Source: Rhodanobacter sp. C05 (lineage in GTDB: Bacteria; Pseudomonadota; Gammaproteobacteria; Xanthomonadales; Rhodanobacteraceae). From it: a stretch of DNA of 64,000 bases. The stretch lies in the NCBI RefSeq assembly GCF_002001165.1, contig NZ_MUNQ01000007.1, positions 248,001 through 312,000 of the forward strand. Direction: 5' to 3'. Of this stretch, positions 18,778 through 26,659 are shown in pieces; position 1 is the first letter of the stretch, and the number at the start of each line of letters is the position of its first letter. Made by a program: the position numbers and the translations under genes. The notes below the pieces were generated by a model. That model worked only from the letters and a program-made list of their open reading frames with translations, did not search any database and was not told where the DNA came from.

Positions 18778-19112
18778 GCCTTCGCCTTCTTCGCCGCCAG
18801 CGATTGCCGCCGCGCCGCACGTGCTGCCGCGGCCAGATAGCCGCCATTGCCCTGGTTGAGATAGCGCGCCACCCGCCCGATGGTGGTGATGCTGACCGCG
18901 GTGCGCTCGTGGATCTCCCGGTAGGCGATGCCTTCCAGCAGATACGGCACCACCCGCCAGCGATCCACCAGCACCTCCAGCTCGGCCGGCGTGCACAGGT
19001 CACCGAGGAAGGCGCCCATCTCGCTGGCGTTCTTCATCGACAGCAGCGCCTCGCACAGACTCAGCTTGGCTGACTCAACAGGGGTTTCAGGATCAAGCGA
19101 TCGACGCTTCAT
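18774..19112 (-). CDS. TrpR/YerC-family transcriptional regulator heading the his operon
   Basis: This 112-residue protein belongs to the TrpR-like YerC/YecD family. The N-terminal helices (ALLSMKNASEMGAFLGDL) and the helix-turn-helix region (CTPAELEVLVDRWRVVPYLL, then REIHERTAVSITTIGRVARY) align with the TrpR fold. It overlaps hisG by 4 bases, so it is the first gene of the histidine operon. A palindrome close to the E. coli trp operator covers its promoter region, implying autoregulation and histidine-responsive control of the whole operon. The effector (histidine or another pathway compound) is inference; E. coli-type his attenuation with a His-rich leader peptide is not seen. Confidence 0.9.
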   Translation of the reverse strand: MKRRSLDPETPVESAKLSLCEALLSMKNASEMGAFLGDLCTPAELEVLVDRWRVVPYLLEGIAYREIHERTAVSITTIGRVARYLNQGNGGYLAAAARAARRQSLAAKKAKA

Positions 19113-19115
19113 AAT

Positions 19116-19133
19116 GTACTAATGCATTAATAC
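19116..19133. promoter_or_regulatory. TrpR-type operator in front of the regulator-his operon
   Basis: GTACTAATGCATTAATAC is an 18-bp inverted repeat with one mismatched pair, centred 13 bases upstream of the regulator's ATG. The E. coli TrpR operator core is GTACTAGTTAACTAGTAC, so the outer GTACTA and TAnTAC are shared while the centre differs. A minus-strand TATGAT at 19144-19149 could be the -10, placing the operator just after the transcription start. Confidence 0.65.
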
Positions 19134-19320
19134 AGTGGATCGCATCATACACAGCATGCGGCAGCGCGGCAAACCCGCTAGCGGCGTGTGTCAACCGACA
19201 TTCAGATTCCGGCGGTGAGAACAGCGGCTTTTCGCGTCGACTCGATGCGCGGTGCAAGACGTCGGCTACTTGCCCATCTGCGCCACAGCAACTTGCTTGA
19301 CCTTGTCTGTGACTTTGAAC

Positions 19321-19346
19321 TACCTTTATCAAATATGATAAAGGTA
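19321..19346. promoter_or_regulatory. Perfect palindrome spanning the start codon of the HTH regulator
   Basis: TACCTTTATC (19321-19330) and GATAAAGGTA (19337-19346) are perfect 10-bp arms around AAATAT. The ATG of the regulator at 19335 lies at the junction with the right arm. A possible promoter is TTGTCT (19304) with TATCAA (19327), which would make the mRNA nearly leaderless. Autorepression is the simplest reading. Confidence 0.6.
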
Positions 19347-19904
19347 TCGCACTCCTTGACTAAAAAGACTGCCGTTGATGTCTTGCTACACCCGATACGC
19401 CTGAGGATCGTGCGTGCGTTTGTAGGAGGAACGGAGCTCACTGCTCGCGACTTGGCGCAAAGGCTTGACGATGTCCCACAAGCGACGCTTTACCGACACG
19501 TGAAGCGATTGGCCGAAGCCGGCACTTTGATCGTCACTTCGGAAACACCCGTACGCGGTGCCCTTGAGCGCACTTACCGACTCGATCCCAACACCGGAAA
19601 GGTGGCTCCGGAAGACATCGGAACCATCGACCCAGAAACGCATCTGAAATATTTCTCGATCTTTCTCGCGTCGCTACTTGAGGACTTTGGCCGCTACATG
19701 CGTGCCGATGACGTCGACGTGGTGCGTGATGACGTCCACTACTTGCAGGTGACTTTTAACGCGGGATCGAAGGAATTCGCGGGTTTTATGAAAGAGCTAG
19801 AGGCACTCATTCAGCAGTTTGCAAAACGTGGCCCCACCAAGAATCAAGTGCAACGAACAGTATCCATCGTCACTCTCCCGGAACGGCCCATGAGGGCAAA
19901 GTAA
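19335..19904 (+). CDS. ArsR-like winged-helix transcriptional regulator
   Basis: This 189-residue protein has an N-terminal winged helix-turn-helix (about residues 8-90). VDVLLHPIRLRIVRAFVGG and TARDLAQRLDDVPQATLYRH followed by VKRLAEAGTL fit the HTH_20/ArsR-like group. The C-terminal half (about 95-185) has no recognised domain but looks helical (LKYFSIFLASLLEDFGRYM). The frame is open to 19188, but the palindrome and family N-terminus support Met at 19335. The neighbouring CPBP membrane protease on the same strand, 185 bases on, may be its target. Codon use and local GC are lower than in flanking genes, which hints at transfer. Confidence 0.82.
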   Translation: MIKVSHSLTKKTAVDVLLHPIRLRIVRAFVGGTELTARDLAQRLDDVPQATLYRHVKRLAEAGTLIVTSETPVRGALERTYRLDPNTGKVAPEDIGTIDPETHLKYFSIFLASLLEDFGRYMRADDVDVVRDDVHYLQVTFNAGSKEFAGFMKELEALIQQFAKRGPTKNQVQRTVSIVTLPERPMRAK

Positions 19905-20033
19905 CGGCCGCGATCGCCAATTTTTGATTCCGGGAAAGGGGAAAAGCATACCCAGCCACTCTTACCGGCATTTGAACGGCGGTTTCGTAGCTGACCAGGC
20001 TCCAGTTGGTGGCGTGTAACACGAGATGCAAAG

Positions 20034-20051
20034 ACGGATCCAAGGATCCGT
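20034..20051. other. Perfect palindrome upstream of the CPBP gene
   Basis: ACGGATCC-AA-GGATCCGT (18 bp, 8-bp arms) lies 39 bases before the CPBP start codon. It is followed by an AT-rich stretch holding the ribosome-binding site AGGG. It may be an operator or an mRNA hairpin; it does not resemble the palindrome at 19321-19346. Confidence 0.4.
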
Positions 20052-20089
20052 ACATTCAATGGTTAACCCTCCGGATAGGGATATATCTA

Positions 20090-20758
20090 ATGCCGCAGCT
20101 TCTATATCTCGGTCTTTTCGTGGCGCTTTTCGGGTCACCACTTTTGTTGATGTTTTTCAGGTGGCTGCGTTTCGATCAATTTTCACCGGTTCCGCGCCTC
20201 ACCCTTTGGGTGGCTGCTGTAGGTGTGCTCGTCATCGCTGCTGCAAACATTGAGGCTTGGCATGTGGATTTCGGCCTGGAACGGCTCACATGGCAAAGTC
20301 TGGGGCTGGCCATTCTTGCCGCTGCGATCCTGTTTGTTGTGCTCAGCGCCTATGTCTCCTTGCGAGGCAAATTTGCTGCCGCTTCGCCGAATCAGCTCGA
20401 ACTGCAGAAAAGTCTTTTGCGCCTGCCGTTCGGCCATAGGTGCTTCGTGGTGATGACGGCGGCTGTTACTGAAGAGGTGCTGTATCGCGGCTACGCAATC
20501 GGTGTAGGTCAACATCTGCTCGGTAGCATCTGGTTGGCGTGCGTTCTCTCTGTCGTTGCGTTCACGCTTGGTCATTTGCGCTTGGGGCTTGCTCACCTCG
20601 TCCCGGTTTTTATGTGCGCACTTGTTATTACGCTCCTCTTTACGTTCACCCAAAATCTCTGGGTCTGCATCATCGTGCATGCAATTCTTGATGGCGCCGG
20701 GGTTCTTGTTATGCCAGTCCTCGCAAAACGCAGGCAAACGGCACAGAGCACTGGCTAA
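20090..20758 (+). CDS. CPBP-family intramembrane metalloprotease (Abi-like)
   Basis: This 222-residue membrane protein has six or seven hydrophobic segments and the CPBP (CAAX protease/bacteriocin-processing) motifs: EEVLYRGY (EExxxR), FTLGHLRLGL (FxxxH-type), and a final HAILDGAG. In bacteria such proteins are linked to bacteriocin self-immunity, peptide maturation or membrane stress. The frame starts upstream at 20006, but Met at 20090 follows GATAGGG and begins the first membrane helix. It lies downstream of an HTH regulator, an arrangement reminiscent of SdpR-type regulator/immunity pairs. The substrate is unknown. Confidence 0.85.
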   Translation: MPQLLYLGLFVALFGSPLLLMFFRWLRFDQFSPVPRLTLWVAAVGVLVIAAANIEAWHVDFGLERLTWQSLGLAILAAAILFVVLSAYVSLRGKFAAASPNQLELQKSLLRLPFGHRCFVVMTAAVTEEVLYRGYAIGVGQHLLGSIWLACVLSVVAFTLGHLRLGLAHLVPVFMCALVITLLFTFTQNLWVCIIVHAILDGAGVLVMPVLAKRRQTAQSTG

Positions 20759-21010
20759 CCCTCGATAAGCGGACCATCCTGACCGGCAGCTCCGGGGTGA
20801 CAAGCGACCCTAGGTCGGGTGGTCAGTTGGTTGGCGATCCCAGTCGAGTTGAGTGGCGATCTTGGTCGACTGTGCTGGCAACAACACGCAGCGGATCGAC
20901 AGGACGGGCCGCGCTGTTCGCTGCGTCCACAGACATCACTGCAATACAGGCGCGCATGATCAGGTGATCCATGCGACTGATCCATGCGGCCCGGACGAAT
21001 CCATATCCCT
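20759..21010. other. Intergenic region, no gene recognised
   Basis: Between the CPBP gene and the THX terminator I see no coding signal. Two imperfect copies of a 16-base segment (TGGCGATCCCAGTCGA at 20832 and TGGCGATCTTGGTCGA at 20854) are the only structure. It could be a remnant of inserted DNA. Confidence 0.4.
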
Positions 21011-21040
21011 GAAAACAAAAACCCCCGCCGTGGCGGGGGT
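21011..21040 (-). terminator. Rho-independent terminator after THX
   Basis: On the minus strand ACCCCCGCC (21040-21032) pairs with GGCGGGGGT (21029-21021), followed by TTTTGTTTTC. It is 25 bases after the THX stop codon. Confidence 0.9.
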
Positions 21041-21064
21041 CTTGTCTGCCCAGCGAGACTCAGC

Positions 21065-21226
21065 TCAGGCGGATTTCTTTTTCGGCGCAGCCTTCTTGGC
21101 GGCGGCCGGCTTGGTCACGGTCGGCTTGGCGCCAACGACGGCCGGCAGCGTGCCGTGCGCGCGGGTATTGCCATAGCTGCCGCGGTAGGTCTTGCCGCGA
21201 CGAGTCTTGCGATCGCCCTTGCCCAT
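21065..21226 (-). CDS. 30S ribosomal protein THX
   Basis: This 53-residue, very basic protein begins MGKGDRKTRRGKTYRGSYGN, the signature of the bacterial small-subunit protein THX, which binds at the head of the 30S subunit. The C-terminal tail is Ala/Lys-rich (KPAAAKKAAPKKK), longer than the Thermus protein but usual for proteobacteria. A strong ribosome-binding site (AAGGAG, 6 bases before ATG) and a terminator flank it. It is short and easily missed by gene finders. It lies 65 bases after the CDF exporter on the same strand but probably has its own promoter. Confidence 0.93.
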   Translation of the reverse strand: MGKGDRKTRRGKTYRGSYGNTRAHGTLPAVVGAKPTVTKPAAAKKAAPKKKSA

Positions 21227-21291
21227 GGGAACTCCTTGATTCGTTAGATGAATGATCGAGCATCATAGCAGGTTGGCCCGATGCACCATAG

Positions 21292-22242
21292 TCAGGGATG
21301 ACCATGCCCCGTACAGTTCTGCGGCTGGTCCAGGCACTCGCCCGGGTCGATCTGCACGGTCACGTGCTGAATGCCGAAATTCTCCAGCAACATCCGCTTG
21401 ATCGCCCGCAAGGCTTGCGCGCTGTCGGCAGGTTCTTGCAGCTCGGCATGCAGGGTCGCCATGCGCGAGCCCGAGGCCAGCTGCCATACATGCAGATGAT
21501 GGACATTCCGGATCGATGGGTCGGCGCCACGTAGCGACACCTCCACCGCTGCGCTGTCCATGCCGTCAGGCACACCTTCCAGCAGAATGTGTGCAGACAT
21601 CCGCAACAGCCGCCACGCACTGTTGAGGATCAAAAGCCCCACCAGCAACGACAACACAGGATCGGCCCACAGCCAGCCAAACCAGCGGATTGCCAGCGCG
21701 GCGAGAACTGCCGCCACCGAGCCGAGCAGGTCGCCCAGTACATGCAGGCTTGCCCCAGCCAGATTGACGTCGTCATGTGCATGCCCGTGCAACATGCGCA
21801 GCACCAGCACGTTCACCAGCAAGCCGATGATCGCCACCACAAACATCACGCCGGACAGGATTTCCCCGGGATGCAGCAACCGGGTAACTGCTTCGTAGAT
21901 GATCCAGCCGACCAGCACGAACTGGCTCAGCGCATTGACGAAACCGATCAGCACTTCCATCCGGCCATAGCCGTAACTGCGTCGCGCATCGGCAGGCCGG
22001 GTCGCCATCCAGGCGCCGACAAACGCCAGCAGCAGCGCCAACGCATCGACCATCATGTGGCCGGCATCGGCAATCAGCGCCAGCGAACCGGACCATGCTC
22101 CGCCGACCACCTCGGCCACCATCATCAAGGTGGTCAGGACAAATGCGAACAGCAGCTTGCGGCTACGACCGTCGCCTGAATCCGCATGCTCGTGCACATG
22201 CGGGTGGTCATGGGAATGGGTATGGCTATGCGACATGCTCAT
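21292..22242 (-). CDS. Cation diffusion facilitator, Zn/Co/Cd exporter (CzcD/ZitB-like)
   Basis: This 316-residue inner-membrane antiporter exports divalent metals, probably zinc. A His-rich N-terminus (HSHTHSHDHPHVHEH) precedes six transmembrane helices. Transport-site residues appear in DAGHMMVDALALLLAF (TM2) and SLHVLGDLLGS (TM5, HxxxD), and the cytoplasmic dimer domain (after about 215) contains VHHLHVWQL. It lies 60 bases after the MerC-like gene; a 16-bp perfect palindrome between them suggests independent control. Met3 is an alternative start. Confidence 0.95.
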   Translation of the reverse strand: MSMSHSHTHSHDHPHVHEHADSGDGRSRKLLFAFVLTTLMMVAEVVGGAWSGSLALIADAGHMMVDALALLLAFVGAWMATRPADARRSYGYGRMEVLIGFVNALSQFVLVGWIIYEAVTRLLHPGEILSGVMFVVAIIGLLVNVLVLRMLHGHAHDDVNLAGASLHVLGDLLGSVAAVLAALAIRWFGWLWADPVLSLLVGLLILNSAWRLLRMSAHILLEGVPDGMDSAAVEVSLRGADPSIRNVHHLHVWQLASGSRMATLHAELQEPADSAQALRAIKRMLLENFGIQHVTVQIDPGECLDQPQNCTGHGHP

Positions 22243-22256
22243 CCGCGCATGCTAGA

Positions 22257-22272
22257 AACGGCAGCTGCCGTT
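22257..22272. other. Perfect 16-bp palindrome upstream of the CDF exporter
   Basis: AACGGCAGCTGCCGTT lies 14 bases before the CDF start codon, in the 60-base gap after the MerC-like gene. It could be an operator or a weak terminator; no T-tract follows on the minus strand beyond TTTCT. Confidence 0.4.
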
Positions 22273-22302
22273 ACACAATCACGATGCATCGGCATGCGCG
22301 AC

Positions 22303-22737
22303 TCAGTGCGCACACTGCGGCCCATGCACATGGGCATGGCCGTGGCGACGATCGTTGTGCAGATTGACGAAATGCGCTGAAGCCACCAACAGACCACCAC
22401 ACGTCACCAGCACGCTGTGCAGGATGATCGAGTAGTGCTCGGCGTAGGTGACGCCGAGCAGCAGCAGGGCGAGCCCCGGCACGGCCAACAGCAGCGGCAG
22501 CGAAACTTGATGCCGGCGATAGCCGCGGACCATGGCAAACAGGGCCAACGTGCAAGCGAACAAGACAAAGCCGCGCTCGAAACGATGATCGGCGAGGAAT
22601 TCAAGACCAACAAAAGGCAACAACGCCAGCACGAATGGCAGCAGCGCACAGTGGATCGCGCACAGGAACGAGGCCGTCGCACCAACGCGATCGGCCACGC
22701 GCCACCAGCGGGATTTGCTCGCCTGTTCGGAGTCCAT
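22303..22737 (-). CDS. MerC-like membrane protein with His-rich tail
   Basis: This 144-residue protein has four hydrophobic segments and belongs to the MerC domain family, known from mercury uptake. The first helix has a paired-cysteine motif (FLCAIHCALLPF), a likely metal site. The C-terminus is His-rich (HNDRRHGHAHVHGPQCAH). A frame runs upstream to 22956, but Met at 22737 begins the conserved part and lies downstream of a Zur-box-like site. No merR, merA, merT or merP is nearby; instead zur and a zinc exporter flank it. Zinc (not mercury) transport is therefore inferred. Confidence 0.85.
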   Translation of the reverse strand: MDSEQASKSRWWRVADRVGATASFLCAIHCALLPFVLALLPFVGLEFLADHRFERGFVLFACTLALFAMVRGYRRHQVSLPLLLAVPGLALLLLGVTYAEHYSIILHSVLVTCGGLLVASAHFVNLHNDRRHGHAHVHGPQCAH

Positions 22738-22787
22738 CGACCTATTCTGGCATCGCCAAGTGTGGCGATTTGTGAATTCCAGTGGTT

Positions 22788-22810
22788 GAAATGTTACTTT
22801 ATAACACTTC
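22788..22810. promoter_or_regulatory. Zur-box-like operator
   Basis: A 23-bp inverted repeat has half sites GAAATGTTA (22788-22796) and TAACACTTC (22802-22810), matching at all but one position pair. Gammaproteobacterial Zur boxes share the GAAATGTTAT half site. It sits between zur and the MerC-like gene, 51 bases upstream of the latter. Confidence 0.75.
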
Positions 22811-22940
22811 AAAATGCCATACCCGCTAGCCCGCACTCCACGGGAGCCGCCCCGTGCGGGGCAACGCCATCTGTGCCGATCTCGCGCATGCGTTGCCACA
22901 CGCCGGATCACACGCGCCATGCATACTCGAACGAACAGAT

Positions 22941-23450
22941 TCAGGCCTTGCGGCAATTCTTGCAGGTGCCGTGCACTTCCAGCGTCTGCGCCTGCGGCCG
23001 GAAGCCAAGCGCCGCGGCCTGTGCCTCGATCAGCTCAGCCACCCGCTCATCGCAAACCTCCTCTGCACTGGAACAGGTATCGCAGATCAGGAACGGCACC
23101 TGATGCGCCTCGGCTGGATGGTGGCAGGAGACGAAGGCGTTGATCGATTCCAGCTTGTGGATGAAGCCGTTCTCCAGCAGGAAATCGAGTGCGCGATAGA
23201 CCGTGGGCGGTGCCGCATTGCCATGCTTTTCGCGCAGCAGATCGAGCAGGTCGTAGGCTTTGATCGGCTTGTGCACGGCAGCGATCAGCTCCAGTACTTC
23301 CTTGCGCAAGGGCGTGAGCCGAAGGCCGCGCTCCTCGCTGGCATGCTCCACTGCGCGCACGAAACCCTTCGCATCGTGATGATGCGGGTGATGCGGGTGC
23401 GTGTGGTGGGCAGTGTCGTGGCTCAAGGGTTTCACCTCTGGATGAATCAT
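22941..23450 (-). CDS. zur: Zinc uptake regulator, Fur family (Zur)
   Basis: This 169-residue Fur-family repressor most resembles Zur. The winged helix lies around residues 35-95 (LRLTPLRKEVLELIAAVHKP, TVYRALDFLLENGFIHKLES). Metal sites include FVSCHHPAEAH, structural cysteines in CDTC and the C-terminal CKNC, and VHGTC as in E. coli Zur. A His-rich N-terminal extension (HHTHPHHPHHH) is unusual. Met at 23450 was chosen; GTG at 23468 and GTG at 23435 are alternatives. It follows a small membrane-protein gene by about 30 bases, so it may be co-transcribed from gltX. Confidence 0.9.
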   Translation of the reverse strand: MIHPEVKPLSHDTAHHTHPHHPHHHDAKGFVRAVEHASEERGLRLTPLRKEVLELIAAVHKPIKAYDLLDLLREKHGNAAPPTVYRALDFLLENGFIHKLESINAFVSCHHPAEAHQVPFLICDTCSSAEEVCDERVAELIEAQAAALGFRPQAQTLEVHGTCKNCRKA

Positions 23451-23481
23451 ACACTGGCACCACCACACAGCCTGGCGAAAC

Positions 23482-23760
23482 TCACCGTCGCAACGGTGGC
23501 GGCTGCGCAGGCGGCTTGGGCCGGGGCTTGGCGAGGATCACGATCCAGCCGATCGGCCCCAGCACGAGCGCCCAGACGATGCCTTCCGCCGTTCGGCCGC
23601 GCCACCAGCCAAGCAGTGCGCCGACAGCGATGAACAGCAGGTTCCACCAGAACATGGCGGCCCACGGCAGCATATTCAACAGATTGACGAAGATCTGCCA
23701 GAACGCGCCGGGTGCGTCGGGATCGACGCCCTGGGAGGCTCTGGCGAGCAGTTCATCCAT
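23482..23760 (-). CDS. Small two-helix membrane protein, function unknown
   Basis: This 92-residue protein is not recognised as a named family. Two hydrophobic segments are visible (about residues 27-50, NLLNMLPWAAMFWWNLLFIA; and 60-78, GIVWALVLGPIGWIVILA), separated by a short GWWRGRTAEG loop. The tail is Pro/Lys/Arg-rich (KPRPKPPAQPPPLRR). It sits 35 bases after gltX and just before zur on the same strand, with frame and composition typical of a real gene. Confidence 0.75.
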   Translation of the reverse strand: MDELLARASQGVDPDAPGAFWQIFVNLLNMLPWAAMFWWNLLFIAVGALLGWWRGRTAEGIVWALVLGPIGWIVILAKPRPKPPAQPPPLRR

Positions 23761-23795
23761 GTCGAAGCAGATTCGTCATCGACATGGCGACAGGA

Positions 23796-25196
23796 TCAAC
23801 CCTGCGCCAGGGCGATCGCAGCGTCGATGCGCTTGAGCGCCTCGCTGCGACCGGCCAGATAGATCGTGTATTCGATCGAGGGCGACACCTGGGTGCCGGT
23901 CATCGCCACGCGCAGCGGCTGGGCGATCTTGCCCATGCCCAACTCCAGCCTGGCGGCAACCTGCTCGATCACCTGATGGATCGGCTCGGGCTTCCACTCG
24001 CAATCGGCCAGCAACGACTTCGCCGCATTGAGCACGGCCACCGCACTGTCGTTCTTCAGATGCTTGCCGACCGCCTTGTCGTCCCATTCCGTGATCGGGC
24101 CGTACCAGATCTTCGCGCGCTCGGCCATTTCCTTCAGTGTGTGTACGCGATCGCGCAACGCCACGATCACGTCGACCGGCGCCGGGCCATGCGCGGTGTC
24201 GATGCCGGCCTGTGCCAGATGCCAGGTGAACTCCGCCACCAGTGTCTTCGGCTCGTCGGTCTTCAGATAGTGCTGGTTGAGCCAGGCCAGCTTCTCGGTA
24301 TCGAAGCGTGAGGCAGCCTTGTTGACGTCACTGATGTCGAACAGCGCGATCATCTGCTCGCGCGAGAAGATCTCCTGATCGCCGTGCGACCAGCCCAGCC
24401 GCACCAGATAGTTCAGCAGCGCGTGCGGCACGAAACCGTCGGCACGGTAATCCATCACGCTGACCGCGCTGGTGCGCTTGGACAGCTTCTTGCCTTCCTT
24501 GTCGAGGATCATCGGCAGATGCGCGAACTCCGGCACCTTGGCACCCAGCGCGTGATAGATGTTGATCTGGCGCGGCGTGTTGTTGACGTGGTCGTCGCCG
24601 CGGATCACCTCGGTGATGCCCATGTCGATGTCGTCGACCACCACCGCGAAGTTGTAGGTCGGCCAGCCGTCGGAGCGGAAGATCACCAGGTCGTCCAGCT
24701 CGGTGTTCGCCCACTCGATCCGGCCCTTCACCTTGTCGTCGAACACCACCGAGCCTTCACTCGGATTGCGGAAGCGAATCACCCTATTGGGATCGTCGCG
24801 CAAGGGTTCATGGCGATCACGGTAGTAGCCGTTGTAACGGGGCTTCTCGCCCTTCGCCATCGCAGCCTCGCGCATCGCCTCGATCTCGTCCTTGCTCTCA
24901 TAGGCGTAATACGCCTTGCCGGCAGCAACCAGCTCGTCGGCCACCTGCTTGTACCGCTCCAGCCGCTGAGTCTGGTAGAACGGACCTTCGTCGGCATCGA
25001 GATCGAGCCAGTGCATCGCGTCGATGATGGCTTTCACTGCCTCGTCGGTCGAACGCTCGCGGTCGGTATCCTCGATGCGCAGGATGAACTCGCCGCCGCG
25101 ACGACGCGATTCCAGCCAGCAATAAAGCGCGGTACGGGCACCGCCGATATGCAGGAAACCGGTGGGGCTGGGGGCGAAGCGGGTGCGGACAGTCAT
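23796..25196 (-). CDS. gltX: Glutamyl-tRNA synthetase
   Basis: This 466-residue class I aminoacyl-tRNA synthetase charges tRNA-Glu. The HIGH-type motif appears as [12 protein letters not shown] near residue 15 and the KMSKS-type motif as [12 protein letters not shown] near residue 235. [11 protein letters not shown] is the family N-terminus. The C-terminal anticodon-binding helical domain (about 340-466) is complete. It is the first gene of a minus-strand run that includes the small membrane protein and zur. Confidence 0.98.
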   Translation of the reverse strand: MTVRTRFAPSPTGFLHIGGARTALYCWLESRRRGGEFILRIEDTDRERSTDEAVKAIIDAMHWLDLDADEGPFYQTQRLERYKQVADELVAAGKAYYAYESKDEIEAMREAAMAKGEKPRYNGYYRDRHEPLRDDPNRVIRFRNPSEGSVVFDDKVKGRIEWANTELDDLVIFRSDGWPTYNFAVVVDDIDMGITEVIRGDDHVNNTPRQINIYHALGAKVPEFAHLPMILDKEGKKLSKRTSAVSVMDYRADGFVPHALLNYLVRLGWSHGDQEIFSREQMIALFDISDVNKAASRFDTEKLAWLNQHYLKTDEPKTLVAEFTWHLAQAGIDTAHGPAPVDVIVALRDRVHTLKEMAERAKIWYGPITEWDDKAVGKHLKNDSAVAVLNAAKSLLADCEWKPEPIHQVIEQVAARLELGMGKIAQPLRVAMTGTQVSPSIEYTIYLAGRSEALKRIDAAIALAQG

Positions 25197-25224
25197 GGGA
25201 ACTCAAAGGATGCGAAGCGAAGTG

Positions 25225-26037
25225 ATGGATTTTAGCCGATACCGGAGCACAAACCGTTGCCCGCGTAAGCATGCGCGACGAAGCGTGCCCATCACGGCAC
25301 TCGCCATGCTCATGCTGGGCGTTACCCTGCCTGCACTGGCCGACAACCCGGGCTACGACCGCCCTGGCTATGGCTTCACTCCCGTGGTGCTCGGCGCCGG
25401 TGACATCACCGTCGAACAGGGATTGCCGGACTGGAGCCGTAATCGGCAGGATGACCTCACCAGTTCGCAATACAGCGCCGACAGCCTGCTGCGTATCGGC
25501 ATCGGCGGTCCCCTGGAATTGCAGCTGGGCAGCTCGCCATGGAATTCACTGCAACAGAACGGCTCAATCCGCGATAACAGCCAAGGGCATGGCGACTCGA
25601 TACTCGGACTGAAACTGGCACTGCCCTCCTCCAGCCAGGCCTTCAGCTGGGGCCTGCTGGGCAGCGTGGAATTCACCGACGGCGCGAAGGCATTCCGCAG
25701 CGCCCAGCGCCAATACCTGCTCGGCGCCCAGTTCAACCTGCAGGCAGACGAGCGCAACTCGCTGGGCCTGTATCTGCAGGATGCGCGCAGCGGTGGCGCG
25801 GACAGCACCACCGCTGCGGTCAGCGACAACTACGCAATAAGCAAGACACTGACGCTGTATGCCGAAACCGCATGGCTGCACGCGCCGGATCAAGGCAGCG
25901 GCACGGTGGCTGGTGCCGGCCTGGCATGGATGATCACGCCACGCGTGCAGTTCGACGCCGGCTTCGATCGGCGACTGGGCGGGGCAGCGCCCGAATGGCA
26001 GACCAATCTCGGTGTCTCGATCTACTTCGGGCACTGA
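25225..26037 (+). CDS. Exported outer-membrane-type beta protein (MetA-pathway/transporter-like)
   Basis: This protein of about 270 residues has an N-terminal signal (hydrophobic ITALAMLMLGVTLPALA), then alternating short beta segments (LRIGIGGPLELQLGSS, SWGLLGSVEFTD, ITPRVQFDAGFDRRLGG) ending in a C-terminal aromatic-containing strand (LGVSIYFGH). This pattern fits outer-membrane proteins annotated as putative MetA-pathway-of-phenol-degradation transporters. The start is uncertain: ATG at 25210 and further upstream codons are in frame, but those before 25197 would overlap gltX on the other strand. The gene is monocistronic and its ligand is unknown. Confidence 0.72.
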   Translation: MDFSRYRSTNRCPRKHARRSVPITALAMLMLGVTLPALADNPGYDRPGYGFTPVVLGAGDITVEQGLPDWSRNRQDDLTSSQYSADSLLRIGIGGPLELQLGSSPWNSLQQNGSIRDNSQGHGDSILGLKLALPSSSQAFSWGLLGSVEFTDGAKAFRSAQRQYLLGAQFNLQADERNSLGLYLQDARSGGADSTTAAVSDNYAISKTLTLYAETAWLHAPDQGSGTVAGAGLAWMITPRVQFDAGFDRRLGGAAPEWQTNLGVSIYFGH

Positions 26038-26068
26038 GCGCAGCTGGCAAGCCGATGGCGCCTGAAGC

Positions 26069-26503
26069 TCACTTGACGTGAATGGTGATCTTCTTCGACA
26101 CCAGCGGCGGATCGAACGGGATGTGGTTCTGGTCGCCAAGTTCCAGCTGCAACGTATGCGTGCCGGGTTTCAGCTTCAGCATGGTCTCGGTCTGGCCACC
26201 ACCGAAGTGGAGATGGTTATCGTCCTTCGGAATCGGCAGACCAGCGGGCGGCAGCTCCTTTACGTCGACCAGCAGATGATGGTGGCCGGTTTGTTCCCTG
26301 GCGACACCTGCCGGCGCCACGCCCATGCCTTTGAGGCCGAAACGGACGGTGAACTCCTGACCGACAGTCGCGCCATCGCTGGGCGAGATGATGTAGACCG
26401 CGGCGTCGACGGGAGCCTTGGTGACCGGCAACGCCGGCGCATCGGCAGCCATCACCGTGCCGACCAGTCCACCCAGGGCAAGCGCAAGCAGGATGCATTT
26501 CAT
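26069..26503 (-). CDS. DUF4399 domain exported protein
   Basis: This 144-residue protein has a signal peptide (cleavage near VMAAD) and one DUF4399 domain. Family features are IISPSDGATV, FGLKGMGVAPAG, TGHHHLLVD and DNHLHFGGGQTE, rich in His that may bind metal. Function is unknown. GAGGAG precedes the ATG at 26503; a GTG 15 bases upstream is in frame but would place the ribosome-binding site inside the coding region. It is convergent with the preceding outer-membrane protein gene. Confidence 0.9.
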   Translation of the reverse strand: MKCILLALALGGLVGTVMAADAPALPVTKAPVDAAVYIISPSDGATVGQEFTVRFGLKGMGVAPAGVAREQTGHHHLLVDVKELPPAGLPIPKDDNHLHFGGGQTETMLKLKPGTHTLQLELGDQNHIPFDPPLVSKKITIHVK

Positions 26504-26659
26504 CGGTGATCTCCTCACTGGCAGAAAGACCCAGTGTAGGCGTGTCGACCTGGACAGGACACTCCTGGGTGGATGACGTCGTCACCGTGGCGTCATGCAC
26601 CCGCCACACCGCCGAAACGCCGGCGGTCGATGCTATGCCAAGCCAGCACAGGTATTGTC

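Noticed and set aside
18780-19175. E. coli-type his attenuator leader
   Set aside because: No short frame rich in His codons precedes the operon; control appears to be by the TrpR-like regulator.
21292-22242. CDF exporter as a direct Zur target
   Set aside because: A zinc exporter derepressed by zinc starvation would be counterproductive, and a separate palindrome precedes it.
22303-22737. Mercury resistance operon
   Set aside because: Only a MerC-like protein is present; no merR, merA, merT or merP, and the upstream site is Zur-like.
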